Assembly (NCBI GenBank): GCA_016714465.1 | Contig: JADKDT010000017.1 | Span: 1-64,000 of the forward strand | DNA: 64,000 nt | From: Candidatus Brachythrix odensensis | Lineage (GTDB): Bacteria; Chloroflexota; Anaerolineae; J036; Brachytrichaceae | Direction: 5' to 3' | Shown here: positions 17,742 to 27,287 of the stretch, one piece after another | Numbering within the stretch: position 1 is the stretch's first letter | Layout: every line of letters starts with the position of its first letter | Notes under the pieces: model-generated | What the model was told of the DNA's origin: nothing | The model's database searches: none | The model's input: only the letters and a program-made list of their open reading frames with translations | Program-made: the position numbers and the translations under genes

Positions 17742-18323
17742 AATTCGGGAATCAAGCAGCCGCACCACGTTGGAACGCTCTCACCCGAGATGGCGCTGCT
17801 GGGGCTGCTGTTTGGCAAACCCGGCCACGGTTACGACCTTCACCGGACCGTCATCGCCGACCTGGGTGAGGTCTGGCACCTCAGCCAGAGCCAGGCCTAC
17901 GCGATCCTGAGGCGCCTCGAAGCCCAGGGTGACATCGCGGCAAAGGAAATCCAACAGGCAAAGCGGCCCGCCCGCCAACTACTGCGCATGACCGCGCAGG
18001 GCCGCAGGCGCTTTCTGAAATGGCTGGCAACGCCCAATGGCGGGAGTACTCGGAGCATCCGCATGGAGTTTGTCACCCGCTTGTACTTTCTGCAGGCGCT
18101 GATGCCCGACCGGGTCGATTCCGCAATTGCGCAGCAAACGGGCGAGGCCGCGCTTCATCTCGAGCGCCTTAGGGGGGCGCGCGCGGCGCTTGCCTCCAAA
18201 CAGGTCTACAGCTGGATGAGCCTGGACCTCAGAATCAGGCAGCTTGAAGTTGTGCTGGGATGGCTGGCCGATTGCAGAACAAGTCTGCTCCTCAACCCGA
18301 ACCCCAAACAAAAGGAAACATGA
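17736..18323 (+). CDS. PadR-family transcriptional regulator
   Basis: Cytosolic winged-helix DNA-binding protein of 195 aa. The N-terminal PadR domain (about 12-90) includes LSPEMALLGLLFGKPGHGYD, HLSQSQAYAILRRLEAQGDI and RQLLRMTAQGRRRFLKWL; the C-terminal half is helical, as in the Vir-like PadR subgroup (LYFLQALMP...LRIRQLEVVLGWL). Start is GTG at 17736. It overlaps the modA start by ATGA, so it is the likely regulator of the molybdate-uptake genes that follow, although PadR proteins usually answer phenolics or drugs. A palindrome at 17727-17741 covers its own start. Confidence 0.9.
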   Translation: MSNSGIKQPHHVGTLSPEMALLGLLFGKPGHGYDLHRTVIADLGEVWHLSQSQAYAILRRLEAQGDIAAKEIQQAKRPARQLLRMTAQGRRRFLKWLATPNGGSTRSIRMEFVTRLYFLQALMPDRVDSAIAQQTGEAALHLERLRGARAALASKQVYSWMSLDLRIRQLEVVLGWLADCRTSLLLNPNPKQKET

Positions 18324-19124
18324 TGAAGGCCCACCTGCCTGCTGCGCTGAGCGCGGCCCTAATCCTCAGCGCCTGCGGCGCCGGCGCGCCAACAACGGCG
18401 CCCGCGGCCTACCCGCCGGGAACCGTGCTGACCGTCTTCGCGGCCGCCTCATTGACGGGCGCCTTTGGCGACATCGGCAAACGCTTCGAATCCGCCCATC
18501 CGGGGATCAAGGTCCAATTCAACTTCGCCGGATCACAAGCCCTGCGCACCCAAATCGAACAGGGCGCGGCGGCCGACATTTTCGCCTCTGCAAATGCCGC
18601 CGAGATGGACACACTCGTGGCCGGGAAGCTTGTCGTGTCGGAGAGTGTCAAGATCTTCCTGACCAATCAGTTGGTGGTCGTCATGCCAGCAAAGAACCCC
18701 GCCGGTCTTGCCACCCTGGCCGATTTGGCGGGACCCCGTTTGAAAGTCGTGCTTGCCGCAAAAGAAGTGCCGGTGGGCAACTATGCCGCCCAGTCGCTCG
18801 GCAAACTCGACGCATCGCTCGGTGCGGGATTCAGGGACAGGGTCCTGGCCAATGTCGTGTCATACGAAAACGATGTTAAGCAGGTCGTGGTCAAAGTCCA
18901 GCTCGGTGAAGCCGATGCGGGAATTGTACGCGTCCGACGCCGTGGCCGCGCCTGATCTCAAGAAGATCGAGATCCCCGTCGACAGTAACGTGCTGGCCCG
19001 CTATCCGCTCGCGCCCCTGACCCAAAGCAAAAACCCCGAACTCGCCCGGTCTTTTGTCGCCTCCGTCCTGTCGGCTGAAGGCCAGGCGATCCTGCAACGG
19101 TGGGGATTCTCGCCCATTCGATAA
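18320..19124 (+). CDS. modA: Molybdate ABC transporter substrate-binding lipoprotein ModA (frameshifted)
   Basis: Extracytoplasmic molybdate-binding protein, about 268 aa if repaired. Start is ATG at 18320 or 18323, overlapping the padR stop. The signal peptide MKAHLPAALSAALILSACG has a lipobox LSAC. Family motifs are LTVFAAASLTGAFGDIGKRF, VQFNFAGSQALRTQIEQGA and ADIFASAN, then GEADAGIV. The frame breaks at 18926-18929: the reading continues two bases out as YASDAVAAPDLKKIEIPVDS, exactly what should follow GEADAGIVY. Loss of one GT from GTGT (or one inserted base) explains it. Either a decaying gene or a sequence error; modB next to it has the same problem. Confidence 0.88.
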
Positions 19125-19127
19125 GCG

Positions 19128-19950
19128 ATGCCACCTCGAAATTCAGACGGGCCGCGCAAAGCGAACGCGGACCGGCCGGCCGAGTGGTTGTTCGCCGCTC
19201 CGGGCATGTTGCTGGTGGGGCTGCTGGCCCTGCCCCTGCTTGCCCTGGTGCTGCGCGCAGCCTGGAAGGGACTTCTTCTCGGTTGCCCTGTCGGAGTCGG
19301 CCCTGTCGGCGCTCAGGCTGAGCCTGGTCACAAGCCTGACCAGCGTCATGATCTCGTTGCTGATTGGCACGCCGCTGGGGTATGCGATGGCCCGTCGGCG
19401 CTACCCTGGCAGGGCGGCCCTGGAACTCCTCGTCGACCTGCCGGTGGTGCTGCCGCCGTCGGTGGCCGGCCTGGCGCTATTGATCGCATTTGGGCGCCAG
19501 GGCCTGTTTGGTGGTTTCCTTGCCACGTTTGGCATCAGCCTGCCGTTCACCACGGCGGCGGTCATCATCGCCCAGACATTTGTGTCCGCGCCGCTGTATG
19601 TGCGCTCGGTGCGGATCGCATTTGCGGGCGTCGACAGTCAACTCGAAGAAGCCGCCCGCTCCGAGGGCGCCAGCCAATGGCAGGTCTTCACCCGGGTGAT
19701 GCTGCCCTTGTGCCGAAGCGCCATCCTGAGCGGCGCGATCCTGGCCTGGACGCGGGCCCTGGGCGAATTTGGCGCAACCATCCTTTTCGCGGGCAATCTG
19801 GAAGGTGTTTCCCAGACGATGCCATTGGCCATCTACCTCGGCTTTGAACGCAACCTGGATGTGGCGGTGGCCCTGTCAATCGTCCTGATTGCGGTATCGC
19901 TGGTCCTGCTCGGCGTGATGCGAAAATTGAACCGCGACCACGAGAGCTAA
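19128..19950 (+). CDS. modB: Molybdate ABC transporter permease ModB (frameshifted)
   Basis: Inner-membrane permease partner of ModA, about 273 aa if repaired. It starts four bases after the modA stop with MPPRNSDGPRKANADRPAEW, a first membrane segment (FAAPGMLLVGLLALPLLALV), then the frame shifts near 19270-19274 where an extra G (GGG for GG) separates LRAAWK from DFFSVALSESALSALRLSLV. The remainder is a normal BPD_transp_1 domain with VVLPPSVAGLALLIAFG, the cytosolic EAA loop LEEAARSEGASQWQVFTRVM and ALGEFGATILFAGN. No modC ATPase gene follows; a long hairpin does. Function would need an ATPase from elsewhere. Confidence 0.88.
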
Positions 19951-19962
19951 AAATGCGGCTGT

Positions 19963-20007
19963 TCCGAGGTGATATCCCCCAGCTCCGCTGGGGGATATCA
20001 CCTCGGA
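19963..20007. terminator. Long perfect hairpin after modB
   Basis: 21-bp arms TCCGAGGTGATATCCCCCAG-C around TCC; inner core CCCCCAGCTCCGCTGGGGG. It begins 13 bases after the modB stop and ends 18 bases before the 3' end of the opposing tRNA gene. Confidence 0.82.
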
Positions 20008-20024
20008 GATGGAAGATACGAAGG

Positions 20025-20097
20025 TGCCCCCAACGGGATTCGAACCCGTGTTTTGGACTTGAAAGGGCCGCGTCCTAGTCCACTAGACGATGGGGGC
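20025..20097 (-). tRNA. tRNA-Glu (anticodon UUC), imperfect anticodon stem
   Basis: Read on the minus strand: acceptor GCCCCCA pairs with TGGGGGC, discriminator A, D-arm GTCT...GGAC, anticodon loop CTTTCAA with TTC, and T-arm ACGGG-TTCGAAT-CCCGT. CCA is not encoded. The anticodon stem CGGCC/GTCCA has only three proper pairs out of five (C-A and C-U mismatches), which is unusual for a functional tRNA and could be a sequence error or a decaying copy. Confidence 0.75.
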
Positions 20098-20283
20098 GTT
20101 GCGCCGCATCCCAGCGCGCGCGAAAGAAAATTCTACCATGCGGAGATGCGCCGGTTATAATCCTTCGCCGCCCGTCAGAACCACTATCAAACCGTTTCCC
20201 GGAGGCGGAACCCCCGCCTCCGAAAAATGGCTTGCCAGACGTTCGACGGGAATAGTCACACGCAGTCCGAGGAGGACGCCTTC

Positions 20284-21474
20284 TTGTTAGGATCCAAACG
20301 CACCCGCTTCGCCATCACCGCAGTCGCCCTGTTCGGGCTGGCCGCGTGCAACCCGGCTCCGGCCGCTACCCCGACGGTCTTCCAGCCGCGGGTCACCATC
20401 TACGCGCCCGTTGAACCGACTCCGACCCCCGCGCCGCCGACGCGCCCGCCCGCCACGGCCGCGCCCGTCGCCACGGTCGTGCTCCCGCCAACCGTAGCGC
20501 CCGTCGACGGGACAATCAACCCGTTCACCGGCATCAAAGCCAGGGATCCTGCAACGCTCGCCCAGCGCCCAATGCTGGTCAAGGTCGCCAACGGCACAGA
20601 GCCCGGGGTGCGCCCGCAATCCGGATTGGCCGAGGCCGATGTGGTCGTCGAGCATTATGCCGAAGGCGGGATCATGCGCTTCACCGCGCTGTATCAGACT
20701 AACGCGCCAACCCGGATTGGATCGGTGCGGAGTTGCCGCCTGACCGACCTCGAGCTCGCCCCGCTGTTTGGCGGCGCGATCGCCTGTTCTGGGATGAGCG
20801 GCGGGGTCAAGCTCGAGATGCGCGCCTCGCCCTATCTCTTCGACAAAGGCAGCACCGACTTGAGCAAGAGCACTCTGATCTCGCCCGACTTCGGTATGCC
20901 CGAGTGCGAGGATTGCATGTTCTATCGGACTAACACGAACGTGCCGCCGCACAACCTCTTCGCCAGCGTGCCCCGCTTGCGCGAAGAACTGGTCCGGCGA
21001 GGCAAGAACGACAAATCACCGTTCAAGTCATGGACGTTCAGCCCGGCGCCCGCCAGCGTGTCGGCCATGGCCGATGCTGGGGTTGTCAACATCCCCTATA
21101 CCTCAGGCGTGGTTTCGTGGCGCTACGACAGCGCCACGGGTCTGTGGCTGCGTTCGATGGGGGGGCAACCCCATACAGATCAAGCCACCGGCAAGACACT
21201 CAGCGCCGCCAATGTGCTGGTCGTCTACGCCAATCACATCAACACCCTGATCGTCGAGGACGCCACCGGCGCCAAGTCCATCCAGGTGCAGTTGTGGGAC
21301 CGCGGTCCGCTCAAACTCCTGCGCGATGGAAAGCTCCAGAACGGGGCCTGGCTGCGCCCAACGCCAAATGGCGTCTTCGATCTGGTATCCGATGACAAGC
21401 CTTTGCCGCTGAAGCCCGGAAACACCTGGATTGAGCTCGTCCCTCTCGACATGCAGATCGACGCGAAGCCCTAG
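20284..21474 (+). CDS. DUF3048-domain lipoprotein (YerB-like)
   Basis: Predicted exported lipoprotein of 396 aa. The start chosen is TTG at 20284, because GAGGAGG lies eight bases upstream and it yields a proper signal peptide, MLGSKRTRFAITAVALFGLA followed by the lipobox Cys in LAAC; an in-frame ATG at 20227 has neither. A Pro/Thr linker follows, then the DUF3048 domain: RPMLVKVANGTEPGVRPQSG, GSVRSCRLTDLELAPLFGG, and a C-terminal part with LWDRGPLKLLRDGKLQNGAW. The family is widespread in Gram-positive-like bacteria; its function is unknown. It converges on the LysM gene. Confidence 0.88.
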   Translation: MLGSKRTRFAITAVALFGLAACNPAPAATPTVFQPRVTIYAPVEPTPTPAPPTRPPATAAPVATVVLPPTVAPVDGTINPFTGIKARDPATLAQRPMLVKVANGTEPGVRPQSGLAEADVVVEHYAEGGIMRFTALYQTNAPTRIGSVRSCRLTDLELAPLFGGAIACSGMSGGVKLEMRASPYLFDKGSTDLSKSTLISPDFGMPECEDCMFYRTNTNVPPHNLFASVPRLREELVRRGKNDKSPFKSWTFSPAPASVSAMADAGVVNIPYTSGVVSWRYDSATGLWLRSMGGQPHTDQATGKTLSAANVLVVYANHINTLIVEDATGAKSIQVQLWDRGPLKLLRDGKLQNGAWLRPTPNGVFDLVSDDKPLPLKPGNTWIELVPLDMQIDAKP

Positions 21475-21495
21475 AAGGCGACCTGGTCGAAGTAT

Positions 21496-21542
21496 GGCGA
21501 GAACACAATCCCCGCGCTTCGCGCGGGGATTGTGTTCTCGCC
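21496..21542. terminator. Long perfect hairpin between convergent genes
   Basis: 22-bp arms GGCGAGAACACAATCCCCGC-GC around TTC, core CCCGCGCTTCGCGCGGG. It lies between the DUF3048 stop and the LysM stop. Outer arm shares GGCGAGA with the copies at 13187, 37882 and 59210. Confidence 0.82.
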
Positions 21543-21572
21543 GACATTAAGTGAATTGCCTTCGCGGAGAGG

Positions 21573-22213
21573 CTATGGGATCGCCAGCGTCCAACCGGAA
21601 GCGATAAAGCTCGACGAGAGCCGATTGGCAAGCTGGATGGCGTGGACGGTGGTTCCAAAACGGACGGCGATGCGATACAAGGTGTCGCCCGGTTGAACGA
21701 CGTAAACCCGGCCGCCGCTCCATTGACCACACGCATAGATTGCCAGGCGCCGGCCGGAGTTGATCAGGGCCGTGTTCGAAATGCCATTCAAACGTGCGAT
21801 TGACGCCACGGTCGTGCCATAGCGCAGGGCAATCCGAAACAGGTTATCGCCACGCTGCACGACATACGTCGTATTTCGGCATACGCCGCCGCCATACACG
21901 TAGCCCGGATCCGGGGCGGGGCGGGGGCAGGGGCCGCAGGGACGGCAGTCGGAATTGGCGGCACCGCAGTCGGCGCAATGGTCGGGATCGGCGTCGGCGC
22001 GGGTGCCGGAGGCGGCACCGGGGTGGCCGTCGGCAACACCTCTTGTGGCACGACCGGCCGCAAGGTCGCGGCGGCCTGAGGCAGGACGCCCGAGCCTGAC
22101 GAGACGGGCGTCGGGATGCCGGCGCTGGCGGATGGTATGCACGCAGTCATCGCGGCAGCGGCAAGGATGAGGGCGGCCATGCGCTGAAGCGCGTTGCCAT
22201 GCAAGGTTTTCAT
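21573..22213 (-). CDS. LysM-domain lipoprotein (frameshifted)
   Basis: Predicted cell-envelope protein of about 213 aa after repair. The N-terminus MKTLHGNALQRMAALILAAA leads to a lipobox (MTAC), then a Pro-rich linker (PTATPVPPPAPAPTPIPTIA), then two LysM repeats: TYVVQRGDNLFRIALRYGTT and VYVVQPGDTLYRIAVRFGTT, which bind peptidoglycan-type sugars. The frame breaks in a C/G-rich run near 21913-21926; adding one C restores ...APAP-x-APDPGYVYGGG. The gene may anchor a structure to the wall or be wall-binding only. Divergent from the phosphoribosyltransferase gene. Confidence 0.85.
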
Positions 22214-22263
22214 GCGTTACTCCTGTGTCGAATACAATGATAGCCCAGTTTCACAGAGCCGCC

Positions 22264-22779
22264 ATGATGGAAGAACAAGAACAGCCAAAACGAATCCTCC
22301 TCAGTTGGAGCGACGTCGACGCCTTGATCGATCAGTTGCTGCCGCAGATCCGCGGCGCATTTGACGCCCTGGTGCTGGTGACGCGCGGCGGCATCGTGCC
22401 CGGCGGCATGCTGGCCGAGGCGCTCGATATCAAGCACATCCTTACGGCCGCAGTCGAATTCCCGGCTGGCAACGCGCCACGGCTGCTTGCCTGGCCAACA
22501 TTCCTGCAATTCCCCGACGAGGCGCTTGTGCGCGGCCGGCGCGTTCTGATCGTCGACGACGTGTGGACGCACGGGCGCCATATCATGACCGTGCGCGGCC
22601 GGCTCGAGGCGTTCAATGCCCGGCCCGAGATGGCGGTCTTGCACTACAAACCGTCGGCCTCGCTGTTCCCAAATCATCGCCCAACCTATCACGCCGCGCT
22701 GACGGACGCCTTTGTCGTATACCCGTGGGAAATCGACCGGAAGCCCAGGGGCGTGAGAATGCTTGCGCCAGAAGGTTGA
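22264..22779 (+). CDS. Phosphoribosyltransferase-domain protein
   Basis: Type I phosphoribosyltransferase fold, 171 aa. The PRPP-binding signature is VLIVDDVWTHGRHI near residues 97-110, and VLVTRGGIVPGGMLAEAL provides the preceding phosphate loop. Such proteins salvage purines (xanthine or hypoxanthine plus PRPP to the nucleotide), but closeness to any one is not evident. Two in-frame starts exist, TTG/ATG near 22225 and ATG 22264; the second is chosen because a TACAAT box (22233-22238) would lie inside the longer version. It overlaps or abuts the zinc-ribbon gene downstream. Confidence 0.82.
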   Translation: MMEEQEQPKRILLSWSDVDALIDQLLPQIRGAFDALVLVTRGGIVPGGMLAEALDIKHILTAAVEFPAGNAPRLLAWPTFLQFPDEALVRGRRVLIVDDVWTHGRHIMTVRGRLEAFNARPEMAVLHYKPSASLFPNHRPTYHAALTDAFVVYPWEIDRKPRGVRMLAPEG

Positions 22780-22780
22780 T

Positions 22781-24003
22781 GTGACCGTTGGTACGAACAC
22801 CTGCCCGTTGTGCGGGCGGCGCGCGCTTGCGGATTTCGGCGATGAAGGCATCGTTTGCGGCGGATGCGACAGCGCATTTGAATCCGATCTCGCAACGGGA
22901 AGAATTCGTTACACCCGTGTTTCGGCGGCCTACCGGCCGCTCGAATCGCGTCTGAGCGGTTCCTGGCTGACACGCGCCGAAGTTGTGGAGGTGGGGCGGA
23001 CCCTGACTCTGGGACGCGCGCGCTGGCTGGTGATCGTTTCCGCCGGCGCCATCGCTGCGATCGCCCTTTTCACCTGCGCGCTTGGCGGCGCGTTTGCGCT
23101 GGCGCCAGGGATCCGGGACAGCCAGGCCCGCATCGCGCAGGCCAATGCCAGCATTACCAGCACGCTCACCCTGACCCCAACAACAGCCGCCACAGCCACC
23201 TTCGGTCCGGCGCCTGGCGCCACTGGGGCACTGGGCACGCCGACGCGCAGCCCGTCGCCTACCGCCCCCGGCCCGCTCAATTCGCCCTTGCCGACGCCCA
23301 GCCGCGCCAGCGACCTGCCCAATCCGACGGCGACGCGCGCGCAGCCCTCCACGGGAACGCCCAGCCGTCCAGCGGCTGTCCCAACCCAAAGTCCAACGGA
23401 GGCGCTCCCCACATTCGTCCTGCCGCCCACGTTCACCCCAGTAGTCGCCCTCCCCTCGCCGGCGACGACACTCACGCCGACCGCAACCGCGATCGCGCCA
23501 GCAGAAACGGTAACCGTTGCGATCGAGGTGTTGACTGCCACGGCGTCGCCAGAACCCGGGCTGCAAGACACCGCCACATCCACGCCAACCGCGGCCCCCG
23601 CCGTTGCGACACCGACGGTCACGCCCACGCCAACAGCGACGTCATCGATAGGCAAGTCGCTGTATTTCGGGGTTGTTGTCATTCGCAGCGTCAAGTACCT
23701 CGGCACGCCCGCGCTTGACGAGACCGATGAATACGTGGAACTTGAGAACACCGGGGGCACCTTTGTTGCGGTGCAGGGTTGGTCGATTCGCCACCGACAG
23801 GGCTCGTCCGTCGTGGTCATTCCCGCGCTGACGTTACTCCGGGTCAAATCTGCCGCATATTTACCGCCCCGCAGGCCTCGGGCGAGAGCTGCGGTCCAAT
23901 CAGCTTCGGCAACTACCAGAACCTTTGGCCAAATGATTCGGATACCCTGCAGCTTCTGGACTTGTCGTCGTTGTTGGCGGATGAATACGCGTATCCACGA
24001 TAG
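22781..24003 (+). CDS. Zinc-ribbon, Pro/Thr-rich, lamin-tail-domain membrane protein (frameshifted)
   Basis: About 407 aa if repaired. A cytosolic zinc ribbon (CPLCG...CGGCD, residues 7-30) is followed by one membrane segment (LVIVSAGAIAAIALFTCALG), a long extracytoplasmic Pro/Thr linker, and a C-terminal lamin-tail domain (VKYLGTPALDETDEYVELEN...VQGWSIRHRQGS). The frame breaks at about 23834-23838: LTLL then resumes as PGQICRIFTAPQASGESCG, restored by one C in TTACTCC(C)GGG. Start is GTG at 22781, two bases past the previous stop, with AGAAGG upstream; ATG at 22763 is an alternative. Lamin-tail domains on bacterial surfaces often bind DNA or polysaccharide; role here is unknown. Confidence 0.75.
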
Positions 24004-24052
24004 TGGTCATCCGTCAAGTGACATCCGTCATGGTCGATTCGGTACCAGCCAC

Positions 24053-24080
24053 TTGACATTGTTACCATAACCACTAAGAT
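24053..24080 (+). promoter_or_regulatory. Sigma-70-type promoter of rpoD
   Basis: TTGACA (24053-24058), 16-base spacer, TAAGAT (24075-24080). It is the best two-box promoter in the window and gives a leader of roughly 130 nt before the sigma factor gene. Just upstream, CATCCGTCA occurs twice (24008-24016, 24022-24030). Confidence 0.65.
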
Positions 24081-24220
24081 TCTTTTGGGATCGCGAAACG
24101 TTTGCTTCCCAATTCTCAGGTGCGCCAGGTCCGCCTCGGGTCGTCAGGTCGTGTTTCGCGTCAATAGCGCGGGGCGAACTCATCCGATTCTTAGCCAACG
24201 CGCCTAAAGTGAAGGGTCTG

Positions 24221-25805
24221 ATGGTCATCAAGAAAGCCGCTCCAAAGGCGGCACCCCGGAAGTCAACGACACCTCCGCCACGCGCCACAGCGAAGGCCTC
24301 TTCCACCACCGTCGAACATACGCCACCCAAAGCGCAAATTGCGGTCAAAAAGACTGTTCGGGCGGCCAAAGCCGAGGTGAAGGCGCCGGCGCCCGTGGCG
24401 AGCGCAACGGTTGCGCCTGTTGCGCCGCCCAAGCCCGCGCCAGCGGTCACGGAGATCATTCAGCCGGCGGTGCGCGAAAAGCCGCCAAGGCGCCCAAGGA
24501 AAATGGCCGCCCGGTTGTCGTACCGCTTTCGCCGCTTGCCCAGTTGAAGGCGCGCGCGGCAAAGGTCAAGGCTGAGAACACTGACACGGTGCGCACCACG
24601 CATAGCAGCACCACGATCGAAGAGAACGTGGTGGAAGAGCTCTCGATTGAAGAGCAGCTCATCAACCTCGGCCGCGACCGTGGCTACGTTACCTATGACG
24701 ATATCCTCGGGCTCTTCCCCGACGCAGAGAAGAACGCCGACCAGCTCGAAGAGCTGCTGACTTCGCTGAACGACGCGACCATCCAAGTCGTGCCGAGTGA
24801 AGAGGAAGCCGCCGATCAGTTCTCGCCAGACGATGACGACGAGGACGACGACGAGTGGAACGAGCGCAACAACGACAACCTGCTGGAGGCCATCGAAGCC
24901 GACGACACGGTCGGCCTGTATCTCAAGGAGATCGGGCGCGTGCCGCTGTTGACGGCGCCGCAGGAAGTCGACCTTGCCCAGCGCATGGAGCGCGGCCGGG
25001 CATCGCGCGAGGCGATCACCCTGGATCCCAAGGTGACGCCGCCTTTCCGCGAGAAGCACGAAGAGCTGGTCGAGGACGGGATGCTCGCCCGCGAGCATCT
25101 GATCAACGCCAACTCGCGCCTCGTGATTAGCGTGGCCAAGAAGTACATCGGCCGCGGCGTGCCGTTCCTGGATCTGATTCAGGAAGGGAATATTGGACTG
25201 ATAAGAGCTGCCAAGAAATTTGACTGGCGGCGCGGCCATAAGTTCAGCACCTACGCCACGTGGTGGATTCGCCAGGCCGTCACCCGGGCCATCGCCGACC
25301 AGGGCCGCACCATTCGGGTGCCCGTGCACATGGGCGATCAGATCAACCGCCTGCTCCGGGCCAGCCATCAACTTACCCAGGAGTTGGGGCGCGATCCGAC
25401 CGTGGCCGAATTGGCCGAGGCGCTTCTTGTCACGGTCCGCAAGGCCGAGCAGATGATCCAGGTGGCGCGCCGGCCCATCAGCCTGGAAACCCCGACCGAC
25501 GACGAAGAAGAGAGCGTGTTGGGCGACTTCATCCCGGACGAGGACAGTCCGGCGCCGACCGAACTGGTCACCAGCCAGGTCCTGCGCGAGCAGATGTCCG
25601 ACATTCTGGGCACCCTGCCCCCGCGCGAGGTCCGCATTCTGCAGCTGCGCTACGGGCTACTCGATGGCGAGACCTACACCTCGAGGAAGTGGGCCGCAAA
25701 CTGGGTGTCACCCGCGAACGGGTGCGCCAGATCGAGGCTCAGGCCCTGTCGCGGTTGCGCCACCCGGCCCATGCCCGCCGCCTGCGCGACTTTTTGAAAG
25801 AATAG
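24221..25805 (+). CDS. rpoD: Primary sigma factor RpoD (two frameshifts)
   Basis: Housekeeping RNA polymerase sigma-70 subunit, about 528 aa when repaired. An Ala/Lys/Pro-rich N-terminal extension (24221-24540) precedes region 1.1-like sequence, an acidic stretch of Asp/Glu, region 1.2 ([20 protein letters not shown]), region 2 ([40 protein letters not shown]), region 3, and region 4 with [20 protein letters not shown]. Breaks occur near 24483 (one G missing in AAAAG(G)CC) and near 25681 (one C missing in TACAC(C)CTCGAGG); one base each gives a continuous protein. As this gene must be essential, these are most likely sequence errors. Start ATG at 24221 has GAAGGG just upstream. Confidence 0.93.
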
Positions 25806-25811
25806 GGAACG

Positions 25812-25858
25812 CCGAAAGCAAACAGGCCCCAGCTCCGCTGGGGCCTGTTTGCTTTCGG
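25812..25858. terminator. Long perfect hairpin between convergent genes
   Basis: 22-bp arms CCGAAAGCAAACAGGCCCCA-GC around TCC. It begins seven bases after the rpoD stop and ends one base before the stop of the opposing DUF512 gene. Confidence 0.85.
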
Positions 25859-25859
25859 G

Positions 25860-27287
25860 CTACAGGTACTTTTCGACCGCCCAGCCGCCCTCGCGCACAA
25901 TGGGCAGTTCAAGCGCATTCTCACCCGGCCGGAAAAACAGCTTGTTTTCGCCATTCAGGGCATCGATGACATCGCCCATCCAGTCGGCCAGCGCGATGGG
26001 CATGTTCAAGGCCCGGGCGATTTCCATCGGCCCGATGTCATCCAGCGCAACGCCCTGCGGGTGATCAAAGGTGATCCGGGGCAACACCAGCACCGGGTTC
26101 TTGAAGCCGGCGGCCGCTCCGGCACCCGCGCGCGCGGCACGCACCTGGTTGATGATGTCCTCGCCCATAAGCAGCCCGGCGACGGTGATGCCTTCGCCCA
26201 GCTTTTCATTCACGATCGGCAAGGTCGTGATGGGAACGCCGGACCCCCGGCTGAACTCGGCCCCGGCGCGGGCCAGGGTCGGGGCAAAGAGTGTCGCCGT
26301 CGCCAGGATGGCGCTGTCGTAGGCGCGCGATGCTGTTGATGCCGCGAATGCGGGAAGTTCTTTGCGTTTAACCCGCGCCCACTCGTTCAAAAACGCGCGG
26401 ACCATGCCGAGGCCGTTCTCATGCAGGGCAAGTCCATCGTAGTCCCGTTTGGGCGGGAGCGGCATACCGCCGACCAGATACCACTCATCGGTGGCGTAGA
26501 CAAAGCGCCGGCCAAAGCGGGCCATGAACTCGGCCTGCCAGGCATTCACCCGCTCGACCATGGCTTTGCATTCTTGCGCGTTGTGCGCGCGATAGCCGTA
26601 TTTGTGGTGTTTAGTGAGCCCAACCGGCACCACGCTGATGGATAGCACAGACGGCCATAACGCGGCGAGCTCGCGCACGCTCTGCTCGACATAGGCGCCG
26701 TCGTTCAGGCCGGGGGTGATGACGAGTTGGGTATGGGCCTGGATGCCATGCGCGGCGAGCCAGCGCAGTTGTTCAATGGCGTCGGGGGCGGTCGGGTTGC
26801 GCAGACAGCGCCGGCGCATGTCGAGATCGGTGGCATGCACCGACACGTAGAGCGGGCTCAGGCGCTGCTCGGCCAGGCGATCCCAGTCTTCCTGGACAAG
26901 GTTGGTGAGAGTGACAAAGTGGCCGAACAGGAAGGAGTAACGATAGTCATCGTCCTTGATGTAGAGCGTGCGGCGCATGCGGGGGGCGTTTTGCAGGACG
27001 AAGCAAAACGGGCACAGATTATTGCAGCGCCGGATGTCAATGTCAAACGTCGGATGTTCGAACTCAATCCCCAGCTCCTGCCCGTTTTCGCGCGCGGCGC
27101 GGGCCGATAGCGCGGCCCCAGCGCGGACAAGATCAAAGGTCACTTCATCCTCGGCGGCGTAGAACTGGGCGTCGATGACATCCCGAAGCGGACGGCCGTT
27201 GATGGCGACGACCTCATCGCCGGGCTGCAGGCCGGCCACGGCCGCAACGCTGTCCGGGGTAATGGCCTTGACCAGACCGCCGGTCAT
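25860..27287 (-). CDS. DUF512 protein: PDZ-like plus Cys-cluster (radical SAM-like)
   Basis: 475 aa, cytosolic. An N-terminal PDZ-like domain (VKAITPDSVAAVAGLQPGDE, residues 6-25) is followed by a C-x3-C-x2-C cluster RCNNLCPFCF (C88, C92, C95), as in radical SAM enzymes, a barrel-like middle (QLVITPGLNDGAYVEQSVRE), and the C-terminal DUF512 region (NPVLVLPRITFDHPQGVALD). The family is common in Firmicutes and Chloroflexota; its reaction is unknown, though the cluster suggests an Fe-S centre. It is the last gene of a three-gene operon, overlapping plsC by ATGA. Confidence 0.88.
   Translation of the reverse strand: MTGGLVKAITPDSVAAVAGLQPGDEVVAINGRPLRDVIDAQFYAAEDEVTFDLVRAGAALSARAARENGQELGIEFEHPTFDIDIRRCNNLCPFCFVLQNAPRMRRTLYIKDDDYRYSFLFGHFVTLTNLVQEDWDRLAEQRLSPLYVSVHATDLDMRRRCLRNPTAPDAIEQLRWLAAHGIQAHTQLVITPGLNDGAYVEQSVRELAALWPSVLSISVVPVGLTKHHKYGYRAHNAQECKAMVERVNAWQAEFMARFGRRFVYATDEWYLVGGMPLPPKRDYDGLALHENGLGMVRAFLNEWARVKRKELPAFAASTASRAYDSAILATATLFAPTLARAGAEFSRGSGVPITTLPIVNEKLGEGITVAGLLMGEDIINQVRAARAGAGAAAGFKNPVLVLPRITFDHPQGVALDDIGPMEIARALNMPIALADWMGDVIDALNGENKLFFRPGENALELPIVREGGWAVEKYL

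Noticed and set aside
19969..20160. A short ORF NGIRTRVLDLKGPRPSPLDDG.
   Set aside because: It is the antisense translation of the tRNA-Glu gene.
24221..25805. Programmed frameshifting in rpoD.
   Set aside because: Two breaks in simple homopolymers without a slippery heptamer or downstream structure, and similar breaks in eight other genes, fit sequence error better.
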